Of a DNA stretch of 52,066 nucleotides, positions 44,902 through 52,066 are shown piece by piece. This DNA is from LZORAL124-50-18 sp051208045 (GTDB lineage Bacteria; Pseudomonadota; Gammaproteobacteria; Pseudomonadales; Oleiphilaceae), in contig JBPJFY010000020.1 of assembly GCA_051208045.1 (NCBI GenBank), positions 1-52,066 on the forward strand. Reading direction: 5' to 3'. The notes beneath the pieces were generated by a model. The model made no database searches, was not told the origin of the DNA, and saw only the letters and a list, made by a program, of their open reading frames with translations. The position numbers and the translations under genes were made by a program. How positions within the stretch are numbered: position 1 is the first letter of the stretch; the number at the start of each line of letters is the position of its first letter.

Positions 44902-45000
44902 ACGCCTGTTTTTCCTGCGCATAATCAAACAAGCGCTGTTGAATGGACGTAAAGTCGCTGTCGAACAGGTCGTTTCGATGCCAGCGCGCACGGGATTTAA

Positions 45001-46150
45001 GGATGCTCTGAAAAAATCCCATTTTAATGGATAATAGCGGAAAAAATCAGATTGGGGTTATCGCCATGTCTCAACTCAGCTTTTCCGATGCTGAAGGCCA
45101 AGCCAAACGCAAACAAACTCGCCGTGAAAAGTTTCTCCAGCAAATGGATGGTTTGTTACCTTGGAAAGAGCTGGAGCGCCCCATTGCACGCTATTACTCC
45201 AAGTCGTTGCGAGGACGTAAGCCCTATCCACTGTCTGCCATGCTTCGCATTCATTGCATGCAGTTGTTCTATAACTTGAGCGACCCGGCCATGGAAGACA
45301 GCCTTTATGAAATTGAATCCATGCGCCGTTTTGCGGGTATTACGCTGGATACTGTGCCGGATGAAACCACCATTTTGAATTTTCGCCACCTTTTGGAGGA
45401 ACATCATCTGGGCCAAAAGCTTTTCCAGAAGATCAATCGTTACCTTGAGCGGCAAGGTCTGAGCTTCAAAGAAGGAACTATCGTGGACGCCACGATCATC
45501 GCCGCACCGACCTCAACAAAGAACGAATCCAATCAGCGTGACCCCGAAATGCACCAGACGAAAAAGGGCAACCAGTGGCATTTTGGCATGAAAATGCATG
45601 TCGGGGTCGATAGCACAAAAGGCCTGATTCATAGCATAGCCACAACCGCTGCCAACGTACACGACATTGTGCCGGCAGACAAACTACTGCATGGAGAGGA
45701 AAGTTACGTCAGTGGTGATGCCGGGTATCTGGGCATACAAAAACGCGTTGAACATAAGGGGCGCTCAGTGGAATGGCTGATCGGGCTTCGCCCCGGAAAA
45801 AGAAAAAAGATGGAGAAAGAGAGTGCAGCGTACCAATTGGAAACAGTAAAATCGCAAATCCGGGCTAAGGTCGAACACAGCTTTCATACGATCAAACGGC
45901 AGTTTCATTACGACAAGGTACGCTACCGAGGCTTGCATAAAAACACAAATCGTTTGTATCTGCTTGCCGGTTTCAGCAATTTATTGAGGGCGAGAAGTTT
46001 GCTGGCCTAGGGTCAGTTTGCCTGAAATCTGGGGAGACCCCGGATTCAGGCAAAAATGGCGGCCCATAACGCGTAAAATGTAGCGTCAACGGTGCAATCT
46101 GCTTTGAAATCTCCTGAAATCGAGTAAATCATGAGAAATTCAGAGCGTCC
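45001..46150 (+). mobile_element. IS5-family (IS5 group) insertion sequence
   Basis: This 1150-base element has ends GGATGCTCTGAA (45001 on) and, on the other strand, GGACGCTCTGAA (46150 back), inverted repeats with one mismatch in 12. TTAA at 44997-45000 and again at 46151-46154 is the target duplication and fits the YTAR preference of the IS5 group. The host gene is continuous when the element and one TTAA are removed. The transposase gene within is uninterrupted, so it may still be active. Confidence 0.93.
45066..46010 (+). CDS. IS5-family transposase
   Basis: A 314-residue DDE transposase. The N-terminal DUF772-type segment (MLRIHCMQLFYNLSDPAMED) is typical of IS5. Catalytic residues appear in VDATIIAAPTSTKN (first Asp), GDAGYLGIQKRVE (second Asp) and VEHSFHTIKRQF (Glu). 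I start at ATG 45066 (MSQLSFSDAEG); the frame extends to 45027 but TTGGGG lies correctly before 45066. Full length, with no internal stop. It fills most of the 1150-base element. Confidence 0.93.
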   Translation: MSQLSFSDAEGQAKRKQTRREKFLQQMDGLLPWKELERPIARYYSKSLRGRKPYPLSAMLRIHCMQLFYNLSDPAMEDSLYEIESMRRFAGITLDTVPDETTILNFRHLLEEHHLGQKLFQKINRYLERQGLSFKEGTIVDATIIAAPTSTKNESNQRDPEMHQTKKGNQWHFGMKMHVGVDSTKGLIHSIATTAANVHDIVPADKLLHGEESYVSGDAGYLGIQKRVEHKGRSVEWLIGLRPGKRKKMEKESAAYQLETVKSQIRAKVEHSFHTIKRQFHYDKVRYRGLHKNTNRLYLLAGFSNLLRARSLLA

Positions 46151-46326
46151 TTAAATCCACATACGCCATGCAGCTCAGCACGGCGGCTTCATCCAGCAGG
46201 GCCTGACTTTTGAACCGACCCTCCCAGAAACGTCCTTTGCACCCCACGTGGTAGTGGTTGCTCATGATGGCAAAGGCGCAGATGTCGATGGCGTAGATGT
46301 AGGAGAGAAAGCCCAGGCGGGAAGAA

Positions 46327-46617
46327 TCACCAACTCAGTTTTTCAATATCTCTGGTGGCCGACAACACGCGCACTAATTCAAGCTCTTTGGGATTTACTC
46401 GGTAATACAAAATGTAATTGCCAACGGGAAAGCTTTTCAGTCCTTTTCCTAAACTCGGTCTATCAACCCCCATTCCTGGGCTTTCGGCCAAAAGCATGGC
46501 AGCATCATTCAGCTTATCGAGAAACCTGTCTGCATTAACTGGCTGGTCTTCTGCGATATATAACCAGATATCAATCAGGTCTTCTTCTGCTTTTGGCGCC
46601 TTTATCAGTGTCGGCAT
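46327..46617 (-). CDS. parE: ParE/RelE-superfamily toxin
   Basis: A 96-residue toxin with ParE features: PKAEEDLIDIWLYIAED near the start, LLAESPGMGVDRPSL, FPVGNYILYYRV and VRVLSATRDIEKL. ParE toxins poison DNA gyrase. The start codon shares its A with the antitoxin stop (TAATG), so translation is coupled. The gene ends right where the decayed transposase copy begins. It looks intact and could stabilise this accessory segment. Confidence 0.88.
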   Translation of the reverse strand: MPTLIKAPKAEEDLIDIWLYIAEDQPVNADRFLDKLNDAAMLLAESPGMGVDRPSLGKGLKSFPVGNYILYYRVNPKELELVRVLSATRDIEKLSW

Positions 46618-46877
46618 TAACCGTTTTTCTCTCTCATCGCGCGTGCTTTGGCTTTGATGTCGTCCATATTCAAAGGTGATCCTTCGCCTCTGTCCAGTTC
46701 GTCAATGCCTTCCTGAAGGTCTCGACGCAAAGCTTCCAACTTCATTTCTTTAATTGCATCCCGCTCTTCAAGTAAGCGGAGGGCTTCTCTCATCACTTCG
46801 CTCACTGAGTTGTACATGCCTGCTGCCACCTTTTGTTTTACATAATTTTCAAGCTGTGGTGTGAGTGACACATTCAT
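46617..46877 (-). CDS. parD: ParD-family antitoxin
   Basis: An 86-residue antitoxin. The N-terminal ribbon-helix-helix (MNVSLTPQLENYVKQKV, SVSEVMREALRLLEERD) binds the operon's operator, and an acidic flexible C-terminus (LQEGIDELDRGEG) wraps the toxin. It is the first gene of parDE with GGT upstream at a usable distance. Antitoxin-first order and coupling to parE match the family norm. Confidence 0.9.
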   Translation of the reverse strand: MNVSLTPQLENYVKQKVAAGMYNSVSEVMREALRLLEERDAIKEMKLEALRRDLQEGIDELDRGEGSPLNMDDIKAKARAMREKNG

Positions 46878-46974
46878 AATTTTTACCTATCTCATTTACG
46901 TCAATATCAACCCTAGTTTAGCAATCTTTAGCAATGATTGTTATTCCCTAATTAACTTTGCCTCATGCGTGCGC

Positions 46975-47187
46975 TTATGCTCGGCTTTCAACTTCGCCCC
47001 CGGATGCGTCGCGCTGTGTATCCTTCAGCTTGCCGATACTGACATGGGTATAACGCTGGGTGGTATCCAACCTTGCATGGCCTAACAATTCCTGAATAAA
47101 TCGCACATCCGCGCCGTTCTCCAGCATCAGCGTGGCCATGCTATGCCCGTCAAATATGTGGATCTCCTTTTTTTTGCTTTTGATCAA
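46975..47187 (-). pseudogene. Tyrosine recombinase, C-terminal remnant
   Basis: Only the last part of a phage-type integrase is left: TLMLENGADVRFIQELLGHARLDTT with the catalytic His-Ala region and the nucleophile Tyr in QRYTHVSIGKLKD. Where homologs have HxFRHSMA, this one has HIFDGHSMA, so the catalytic Arg is lost and a residue is added. The upstream domains are absent and the frame begins in A-rich sequence. Inactive remnant. Confidence 0.8.
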
Positions 47188-47202
47188 ACGTACTACTGCA
47201 CC

Positions 47203-48303
47203 TCAACCCACCTGCCGATAACAACTCATCGAGTGCGACAGCCCTTTGCACCAGCGTTTGCCGGTTTTGCTGGCGTGCGCGGCAATGGCTTGCACATTTC
47301 CTACGCAACTGCCATACGACCGACCAAAGCATTGAATGTGTTCGATCCATTGATCGGGATTGATGCCCAGCCGGGCGACGATTCCCGGCAGTTCCTCAGA
47401 AATTGCGCCTGTCTTGTCGGCCCGGATTACGCGCCCGGTGGCATCGACGAGCTGAAAGTAATCTTCGCGGGTAAATGGGAGCGCGGTGTGCAGGTCGGTG
47501 TGGCTGCTGCCATCAAAGGGCATCAGCGGGGCTTCGGGCAGGGTGTCGAGTGCTTGTGCCTGTTTGAGAGCCTGTTGTTTTTGCATCCGTTGCGAGAGTT
47601 TTTTCCCTGCCGATAGTGGGTTTACCTGGGATTTGGGCGCGTTGCTCGCCTGTTTTTCCTGGGCATAATCAAACAAGCGCTGTTGAATGGACGTGAAGTC
47701 GCTGTCGAGCAGGTCGTTTTCGATGCCAGCGCGCACGGGATTTAAATCCACATACGCCATACAGCTCAGCACGGCGGCTTCATCCAGCAGGGCCTGACTT
47801 TTGAACCGGCCCTCCCAGAAACGGCCCTTGCACCCCTCTTCTTCGTTCGCCATGCGGGCGATGGTTTCATTCACGCCACGCATAAACCAACTGAGGTCAA
47901 AGAGCCGTGTGCGCCAAACGTCGATGGTTTTCGCCACCCAGGCCTGTTGCGCGGTATCCAGCGAGGCCGGGTCAGCGAGCCAGCGATCTACCAGCGCATT
48001 TCCCTTGTAGAGTTGCAGCCAGCGCTCGGCGACTTCCGCGTCTGACCAGTGTTGAGCCCGTGTCTTGTCCACATGCAGTACCACGTGGTAGTGGTTGCTC
48101 ATGATGGCAAAGGCGCAGATGTCGATGGCGTAGATGTAGGAGAGAAAGCGCAGGCGGGACACCAGCCATTGCTTGCGGTGATCAAAGTTTGCGCCCGTGA
48201 CGGCGTCTTCGCCGCACAGATAGGCCCGCCGCACGCAGCGTACGTAGCAATGATAAAAAGGCGTCTCGTCGAGGGAGACTTATTCTTCGCGGGGTTTGGT
48301 CAT
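47203..48303 (-). pseudogene. REP-associated (IS200-like HUH) transposase with nonsense codon
   Basis: The open frame 47203-48234 (343 residues from a GTG) encodes a REP-associated tyrosine transposase: HUH motif SNHYHVVLHVD near residue 46, GRFWEGRFKSQALLDE, and YVDLNPVRAGI. Reading further up in the same frame gives a natural beginning, ATG 48303 then TKPREE, a TAA at 48282-48280, and VSLDETPFYHCYVRCV, which is the family's normal N-terminus. The TAA sits where relatives have Gln, so a CAA to TAA change is likely. It is either a fresh pseudogene or weakly restarted at the GTG. Confidence 0.85.
47217..47404. repeat. Direct repeat copy 2 of 188 bases
   Basis: This matches 44714-44901 with four substitutions and is part of the fuller REP-associated transposase gene. 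Recombination between the copies would delete the parDE, integrase remnant and IS5-group element between them. Confidence 0.9.
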
Positions 48304-48380
48304 GGTGCCGTAACATACGGCATTTGGGGAGCTTTGTCAAATATATGGATGGCCTTTTATTTTACTTTTATTTTGATAAT

Positions 48381-48404
48381 AAGCCAGACTGATTAGCCTG
48401 GCTT
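48381..48404. terminator. Hairpin between the immunity gene and the transposase
   Basis: AAGCCAG (48381-48387) pairs with CTGGCTT (48398-48404) around a 10-base loop, 22 bases past the end of the candidate immunity gene. No T-run follows on the minus strand, so it is a weak terminator candidate. Confidence 0.4.
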
Positions 48405-48425
48405 GTGAGGTATATAGATCTACAT

Positions 48426-48887
48426 TTAATTTTTTTCCCTGTAAGGGGCTGTATCAGAAGACATTACTGTAACCATCTTGATACCAAGATTTGGTTTGAT
48501 GTATTCAATATTTAATGAGTAATCATCATAATGATACAGATCCCAATAGCCCGATTCATCTTTACTAGATTCTTTGACATCTGCCTCGGTACTTTGAGGC
48601 TCCCCTAAGACTGAATAAACGTCTTCCCTGGACATGCTAAAATTGAGTGCAAGAGGCAATATTCCGTTGAACTTCCCACAGTCTTCCTCTTCAAAACCGT
48701 AAAAGTATATTGTCTTTAAATGGCCTTCTAATGAAAACCTGTTTTCGACCCCATAGCCCACGTATGTTAAGTAACAGCAATCATCAAAATCATACCTAGT
48801 AGGTTCGTTAAAACCTTTAAATAAATCTGAATTCCGTACTACCTCTTCAGTGGAGTTAATTAGGGTATTTATCGGTCCAGCTGCCAT
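48426..48887 (-). CDS. Candidate immunity protein of the RHS toxin
   Basis: A 153-residue product from ATG 48887, overlapping the toxin stop region by 32 bases; the frame extends to 48962, deeper in the toxin gene. No signal peptide; acidic (FNEPTRYDFDDC, YGFEEEDCGKF), as expected of a protein that binds a nuclease. A conserved-looking core reads LPLALNFSMSREDVYSVLGEP and YWDLYHYDDYSLNIEYI, a pattern seen in small proteins downstream of polymorphic toxins, though I do not name the family. AT-rich like the toxin tip. The position directly 3' of the toxin is the main argument. Confidence 0.7.
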   Translation of the reverse strand: MAAGPINTLINSTEEVVRNSDLFKGFNEPTRYDFDDCCYLTYVGYGVENRFSLEGHLKTIYFYGFEEEDCGKFNGILPLALNFSMSREDVYSVLGEPQSTEADVKESSKDESGYWDLYHYDDYSLNIEYIKPNLGIKMVTVMSSDTAPYREKN

Positions 48888-51801
48888 CGTACACACCATC
48901 TGCTTCATTTCGTAAATGCAGTTCATCACGGGCTTTTTGAATTTCATCCATTGACAAACCATCTTGTTGTAGCTTTCCTGTTAGCGCATCCATATTACTA
49001 TCGACGGCCCCCCTCAAATCATCAGCCTGATGCTCTTTTAGAGTTCGCCCATCAGATTGTTTACTATTTATCCTACCTCCATATGTTTCAGAGTCGCTCA
49101 TATGTGTGCATGTCTTAATTACTATACAGTTAGCTTCGTTTTCAATTTGAATTCGTTCTTTTTTAGTTGGATCACGACCTTTCCTCCGTTTAAAGTCTTC
49201 GTAAAGAACCGATTTCGCAGGTTGATGATCTGGAGTAAGGCCATCTTTCTTACTTCTCGAAGCTGTATCTCTAAAATCACCGACCTCACCTTGCGTTACA
49301 TTATTATTTCCAGTAGTGGGACAAGGAGGACAATCAGGATTCTGATTATGAACCCAAGCTCCCTGCTTACCAACAAAGTAAGTATGGAATTCATCAACTT
49401 CAATATTATAGGTAATAGGGCTGATATTAAGCGCTTCAACACCAACAACCGTGAGTAAACTGCCATCAGAACTCGGAACTTGCATTCCACCTTCGAGGTA
49501 GCCTACATCAACCCAGCCCCGGCTCTCAACGTAGAATGGATGGTTATCAGTAACCTCGTAGACATCTGTATTGCCTGACTCATCTCGTAAGGTAACAAGG
49601 TAGGTAATTCGATCATCGTCATTGTAGAATAATTCAGTTACCGGCTTCCATTCTATTGCTCCATTGGGATTGTTCTCGTCACGAGATGCAACCAAATCAC
49701 CTAGTTTGATTTCTTCAATCGGGGTTAGGCCATTTTTTGTTGAAATCAGTGTGCCTGCGACAAAACAGCGTGGCCCACATGAGCAGTTGCTTACCGCGGA
49801 ACTGCTTGTGTCCGGCCTTTGTTGACGGCCGTCGATTGGCTGGGTTTCAGCAGTCTTGGATTTTTGAAGCTTGGCCTTCGCATTCTCGGCAACGTCATCA
49901 ACGTGATCTTTGACCTTATCGTAGACATTTTCAACGATTTTGGCCGCGCCTTTGCACGCACGAATAACGCCACAAACAACTCCAGCAGTTCCTTCTACAA
50001 CGCCCTCTTCCGCTCGTTCCTGTGCCCAATCGTGTATGATATCTTTTTGTTTTTTGCCGGTTTCTACCAGAGCATCAATGCCGCTGTAGCCCTCTCCCAA
50101 AGCCTGATCATGCGATTCGAAAGCCCCGCCGGTGACTTCATTGCCGATCACATACAGACCTTCAACCAGACTCAACGCAACGCCACCTACGATGTCACCG
50201 TGGTCATAGGCATTACGCGAAGCATCTGCAAGATCTTTTTGAGACAGGTACCCATGCAAATCAATCCAAACAGTAGGATTCCCATAGGCATAAAGGTATC
50301 TGTGAAGGCTCGGCGGAGTACCCGGCTCACCCAGATACGTATCCTGATTCAGGAATCGCCCGGTATCCGGATCGTAGAATCTCGCGCCGAAGTAAATCAG
50401 CCCCGTCTGCTCATCGTGCTCCTGACCCGTAAACACCTGCCGGTTGACACTGCTGCCCTGTTGCTCGGTGATGGTGCCAAACGGATCGACGCGGTAGGCG
50501 ATCTGAATATCCCCGGTATCATTGGTCAGGTTGGCCGTGGTGCCGAGGGTGGCGTAGTGGTAGTACTGGTTCCCGCCGGGGGTTTTCAGGCTGATCAGCC
50601 GGTCCGCGTAGCGGTAATGGGCAACGAGGGTGCTGGTGTTGTTGACCAGCTCGCTGAGGATGGATTTATCGTCGTAAAGGTATTCAATGTCGCCGCGCTC
50701 GGAGTTCAGGTGGCGAATACGCATGCCGGCGAAGTTGTATTCGTAACTGCCCTGCCCCGTTTCGGCGCCGGGTGGGCCACGAATCACGCTCACCAGCTGG
50801 TTGCGGGTGTTGTAGCTGAACACCGTACTTTCCGGCGCGGGCTGGGTGTTGTCCACCTTTGTCAGCGGGTTGCCGTTGTTGTCGTAGGAGTAGTCGATGG
50901 TGTTGTTACCATCGGTGTCGAGATGATCGGTAATGCTGCCCAGCCAATAGTTATCGAGGTAGTGGTAGGTGCGGTCGGTCAGTAGGGTTTCGACTGTGCC
51001 GATGGTTTCCGTCACTCTTTCGGTTTTTCGATCGTAGCTGGGATGGAATGTGTACGTGGTTACCCGCTCGCGCGTGGCAGCGCTCTGGCCCGCGGTAAGC
51101 GACTGCCAGGCTGTCGAGGTATCAAACCCGGTGAGGGTGGCATGGTTGGCCTTGGCGGTATCGGTGGCCGTCGCGCCTGTGCCGTCGTTGAGCTGGAGAT
51201 TAACCCGCAGATCCGCTGCGACTGAAGCGATACTGGCTCCCCCGGCAATGCTGTCCAGCTCCGCCTGGGTAAACGCGTGACGGCCCAGTGTGAATTGCTG
51301 CATTTCTCCGCCAAACCATCGATTGGCCGGCGAATTAGTCCGACGCCCGAGGTAGAGGCTGGCATTTTTGTTGATATCCCCGAAATTGGCAGTACCCAGG
51401 CTGGCGACTTTTGATGCAGCCTGCCCTTCCGGAGCCATCCACAGCTCTAATGCTCCGGCTGCGGTGTTATTCTGCGCAACCAGATACACCCAGGTGTTCA
51501 GCGGAATCGCCTGGCTGCCAGTGAGCACTTTTTTCTCGCCTGTTTCACCCATCACGACCAAACGAGGTTTACCGGCACTCGACCCTTCCACAAGAAAGAG
51601 GGATAGGCTGTTCGCTGCGCCCTGGTTATTCCAGGAGGCAACAAACTGCCCGTTGGTACCGCTCAAATCTCCAACTTTCACCCAGGCCCCCACAAACCAG
51701 TCTGTGGCCACGTTCAGGTGCATATCCGGGGAATAAGGTACTTCTATCGCATCGTCTGTTTCGTCAAACTTCAGGGCATAGCTCGCCGCCTGTGCCGCCA
51801 C
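48856..51801 (-). CDS. RHS polymorphic toxin with Hint and nuclease-like tip, 5'-truncated
   Basis: 981 residues remain from a GTG at 51801. Residues 1-215 are LamG/ConA-like (PYSPDMHLNVATDWFVGAWV). About 240-500 are YD repeats ending in the RHS core (TGLIYFGARFYDPDTGRFLNQ). A helical linker follows, then a Hint self-cleaving domain at 679-820 (CFVAGT, NHPFY, WVHN). The tip at 821-981 has Asp858-His859, ANCIVIKTCTHMSDSETYGGR and a helical end, a likely HNH-type nuclease. The frame continues upstream of 51801 with YDNLDRLERFTQTADVAA up to about 51858 and is cut there by an IS3-family element, so the N-terminal part is missing. GC content drops sharply from the linker to the end, the mark of an exchanged toxin module. 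Confidence 0.88.
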   Translation of the reverse strand: MAAQAASYALKFDETDDAIEVPYSPDMHLNVATDWFVGAWVKVGDLSGTNGQFVASWNNQGAANSLSLFLVEGSSAGKPRLVVMGETGEKKVLTGSQAIPLNTWVYLVAQNNTAAGALELWMAPEGQAASKVASLGTANFGDINKNASLYLGRRTNSPANRWFGGEMQQFTLGRHAFTQAELDSIAGGASIASVAADLRVNLQLNDGTGATATDTAKANHATLTGFDTSTAWQSLTAGQSAATRERVTTYTFHPSYDRKTERVTETIGTVETLLTDRTYHYLDNYWLGSITDHLDTDGNNTIDYSYDNNGNPLTKVDNTQPAPESTVFSYNTRNQLVSVIRGPPGAETGQGSYEYNFAGMRIRHLNSERGDIEYLYDDKSILSELVNNTSTLVAHYRYADRLISLKTPGGNQYYHYATLGTTANLTNDTGDIQIAYRVDPFGTITEQQGSSVNRQVFTGQEHDEQTGLIYFGARFYDPDTGRFLNQDTYLGEPGTPPSLHRYLYAYGNPTVWIDLHGYLSQKDLADASRNAYDHGDIVGGVALSLVEGLYVIGNEVTGGAFESHDQALGEGYSGIDALVETGKKQKDIIHDWAQERAEEGVVEGTAGVVCGVIRACKGAAKIVENVYDKVKDHVDDVAENAKAKLQKSKTAETQPIDGRQQRPDTSSSAVSNCSCGPRCFVAGTLISTKNGLTPIEEIKLGDLVASRDENNPNGAIEWKPVTELFYNDDDRITYLVTLRDESGNTDVYEVTDNHPFYVESRGWVDVGYLEGGMQVPSSDGSLLTVVGVEALNISPITYNIEVDEFHTYFVGKQGAWVHNQNPDCPPCPTTGNNNVTQGEVGDFRDTASRSKKDGLTPDHQPAKSVLYEDFKRRKGRDPTKKERIQIENEANCIVIKTCTHMSDSETYGGRINSKQSDGRTLKEHQADDLRGAVDSNMDALTGKLQQDGLSMDEIQKARDELHLRNEADGVYDGSWTDKYPN

Positions 51802-51862
51802 GTCTGCGGTTTGGGTAAAGCGTTCCAGCCTGTCCAGATTGTCGTATTCTGTTCTGGTCTAA

Positions 51863-52066
51863 TGGAACCGGACACTTTAATGAGAGACAATAACAGTCAA
51901 TCAGAAAGGTGTCATAATGAGCGAAAAACGAACTTACAGGCAATACCCGAAAGAATTCAAAGAAGAGGCCGTGGCGCTCGTTCTGGAGCAGGGTTATTCC
52001 ATTCCTGAAGCTGCCAAATCTTTGGGTATCGCAACGAACATGCTTTATCGTTGGAAGGATCAGATG
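51863..52066 (+). mobile_element. Left end of an IS3-family element
   Basis: TGGAACCGGACACT at 51863 is an IS3-type terminal repeat beginning with TG. It starts exactly where the RHS frame breaks and lies 54 bases before an OrfA start. The right end is outside the window. Confidence 0.75.
51917..52066 (+). CDS. IS3-family transposase OrfA, partial
   Basis: The first 50 codons from ATG 51917 (AAAGGTG upstream) run off the window. The product has the helix-turn-helix of IS3/IS911-type OrfA: YPKEFKEEAVALVLEQGYSI, then PEAAKSLGIATNMLYRWKDQ. In this family OrfB with the DDE core follows and is joined by frameshifting. Its left end has interrupted the RHS gene. Confidence 0.88.
   Translation, partial: MSEKRTYRQYPKEFKEEAVALVLEQGYSIPEAAKSLGIATNMLYRWKDQM

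Larger units (their letters stand above)
44714..46322 (-). pseudogene. REP-associated transposase, decayed copy split by an IS
   Basis: Comparison with the fuller copy at 47203-48303 shows: the C-terminal part (44714-44901), an internal deletion of about 240 bases joined at the shared sequence CGCCTGT, then up to 45000. The 1150-base IS5-group element follows. Next comes 46151 to about 46243, another deletion of about 240 bases near CACC/CCAC, then a segment with the HUH region ending at about 46322. One T is lost in GGTCGTTTCG, a frameshift. The N-terminal coding part is missing. Clearly non-functional. Confidence 0.9.

Noticed and set aside
49819..50985. 388-residue plus-strand ORF
   Set aside because: It lies antisense to the RHS core repeats, has no ribosome binding site and a valine-rich shadow composition.
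1..52066. CRISPR array or rRNA operon
   Set aside because: No regularly spaced repeat series and no rRNA-like sequence was seen; the only repeats are those listed.

Overview
The window reads as chromosome of a marine or halophilic gammaproteobacterium. The basis is its gene content: a complete N-acetylglutaminylglutamine amide (NAGGN) osmolyte cluster, recC-recB-recD in that order, the oxygen-independent ubiquinone genes ubiT/ubiU/ubiV, an mdlA-mdlB ABC pair, a PEP-CTERM protein and a marine-type REP-associated transposase family. The genus cannot be fixed from the sequence alone. No complete tRNA, rRNA or CRISPR array was seen.

Layout. (1) Bases 1-5078 are the distal end of a P4-like integrative element or phage satellite: a DUF927 helicase-type gene cut off by an insertion-sequence end, a Toprim primase, three small DNA-binding proteins whose genes are chained mostly by ATGA overlaps, and a P4-type tyrosine integrase. 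It ends in the 3' part of a tRNA-Arg(CCT) gene, which I take as attR; the intact tRNA should lie beyond the left edge. (2) Bases 5132-15598 start with a RhuM-Fic fusion, followed by the NAGGN operon (amidotransferase, synthetase, M42-type peptidase), a bacteriohemerythrin, a 3-mercaptopyruvate sulfurtransferase, an M32 carboxypeptidase and a two-gene cassette of unknown function. (3) Bases 15712-24565 are the recCBD operon. (4) Bases 24800-38092 carry a CHASE4-GGDEF diguanylate cyclase, a secreted DUF4214/clan GH-A glycosidase-like protein, an orphan TAXI-type binding protein, mdlAB, a lipoprotein, type I asparaginase, an Hsp20 chaperone, a 44-residue small protein and a PEP-CTERM protein. (5) Bases 38290-44217 are an anaerobic respiration block: ubiT divergent from ubiUV, with an FNR/Anr-like box before ubiU, then a molybdopterin oxidoreductase divergent from a GlxA-type AraC regulator.

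(6) Bases 44218-52066 are an accessory scrapyard: a small conserved-looking protein, a REP-associated transposase copy with two internal deletions and an intact IS5-group element inserted in it (TTAA duplication, matching terminal repeats), a parDE toxin-antitoxin pair, a catalytically dead integrase stub, a second REP-associated transposase copy with a nonsense codon, and an RHS polymorphic toxin with LamG, YD-repeat, Hint and nuclease-like C-terminal parts plus a candidate immunity gene. The RHS gene is cut at its 5' end by an IS3-family element that runs off the window.

The most notable points are the RHS-Hint-toxin/immunity module, the uncharacterised pair at 14.0-15.6 kb, the RhuM-Fic fusion beside attR, the reconstructable decay history of the two transposase copies, and the 44-residue gene. 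None is proven to be a new system; each is offered as a testable candidate.
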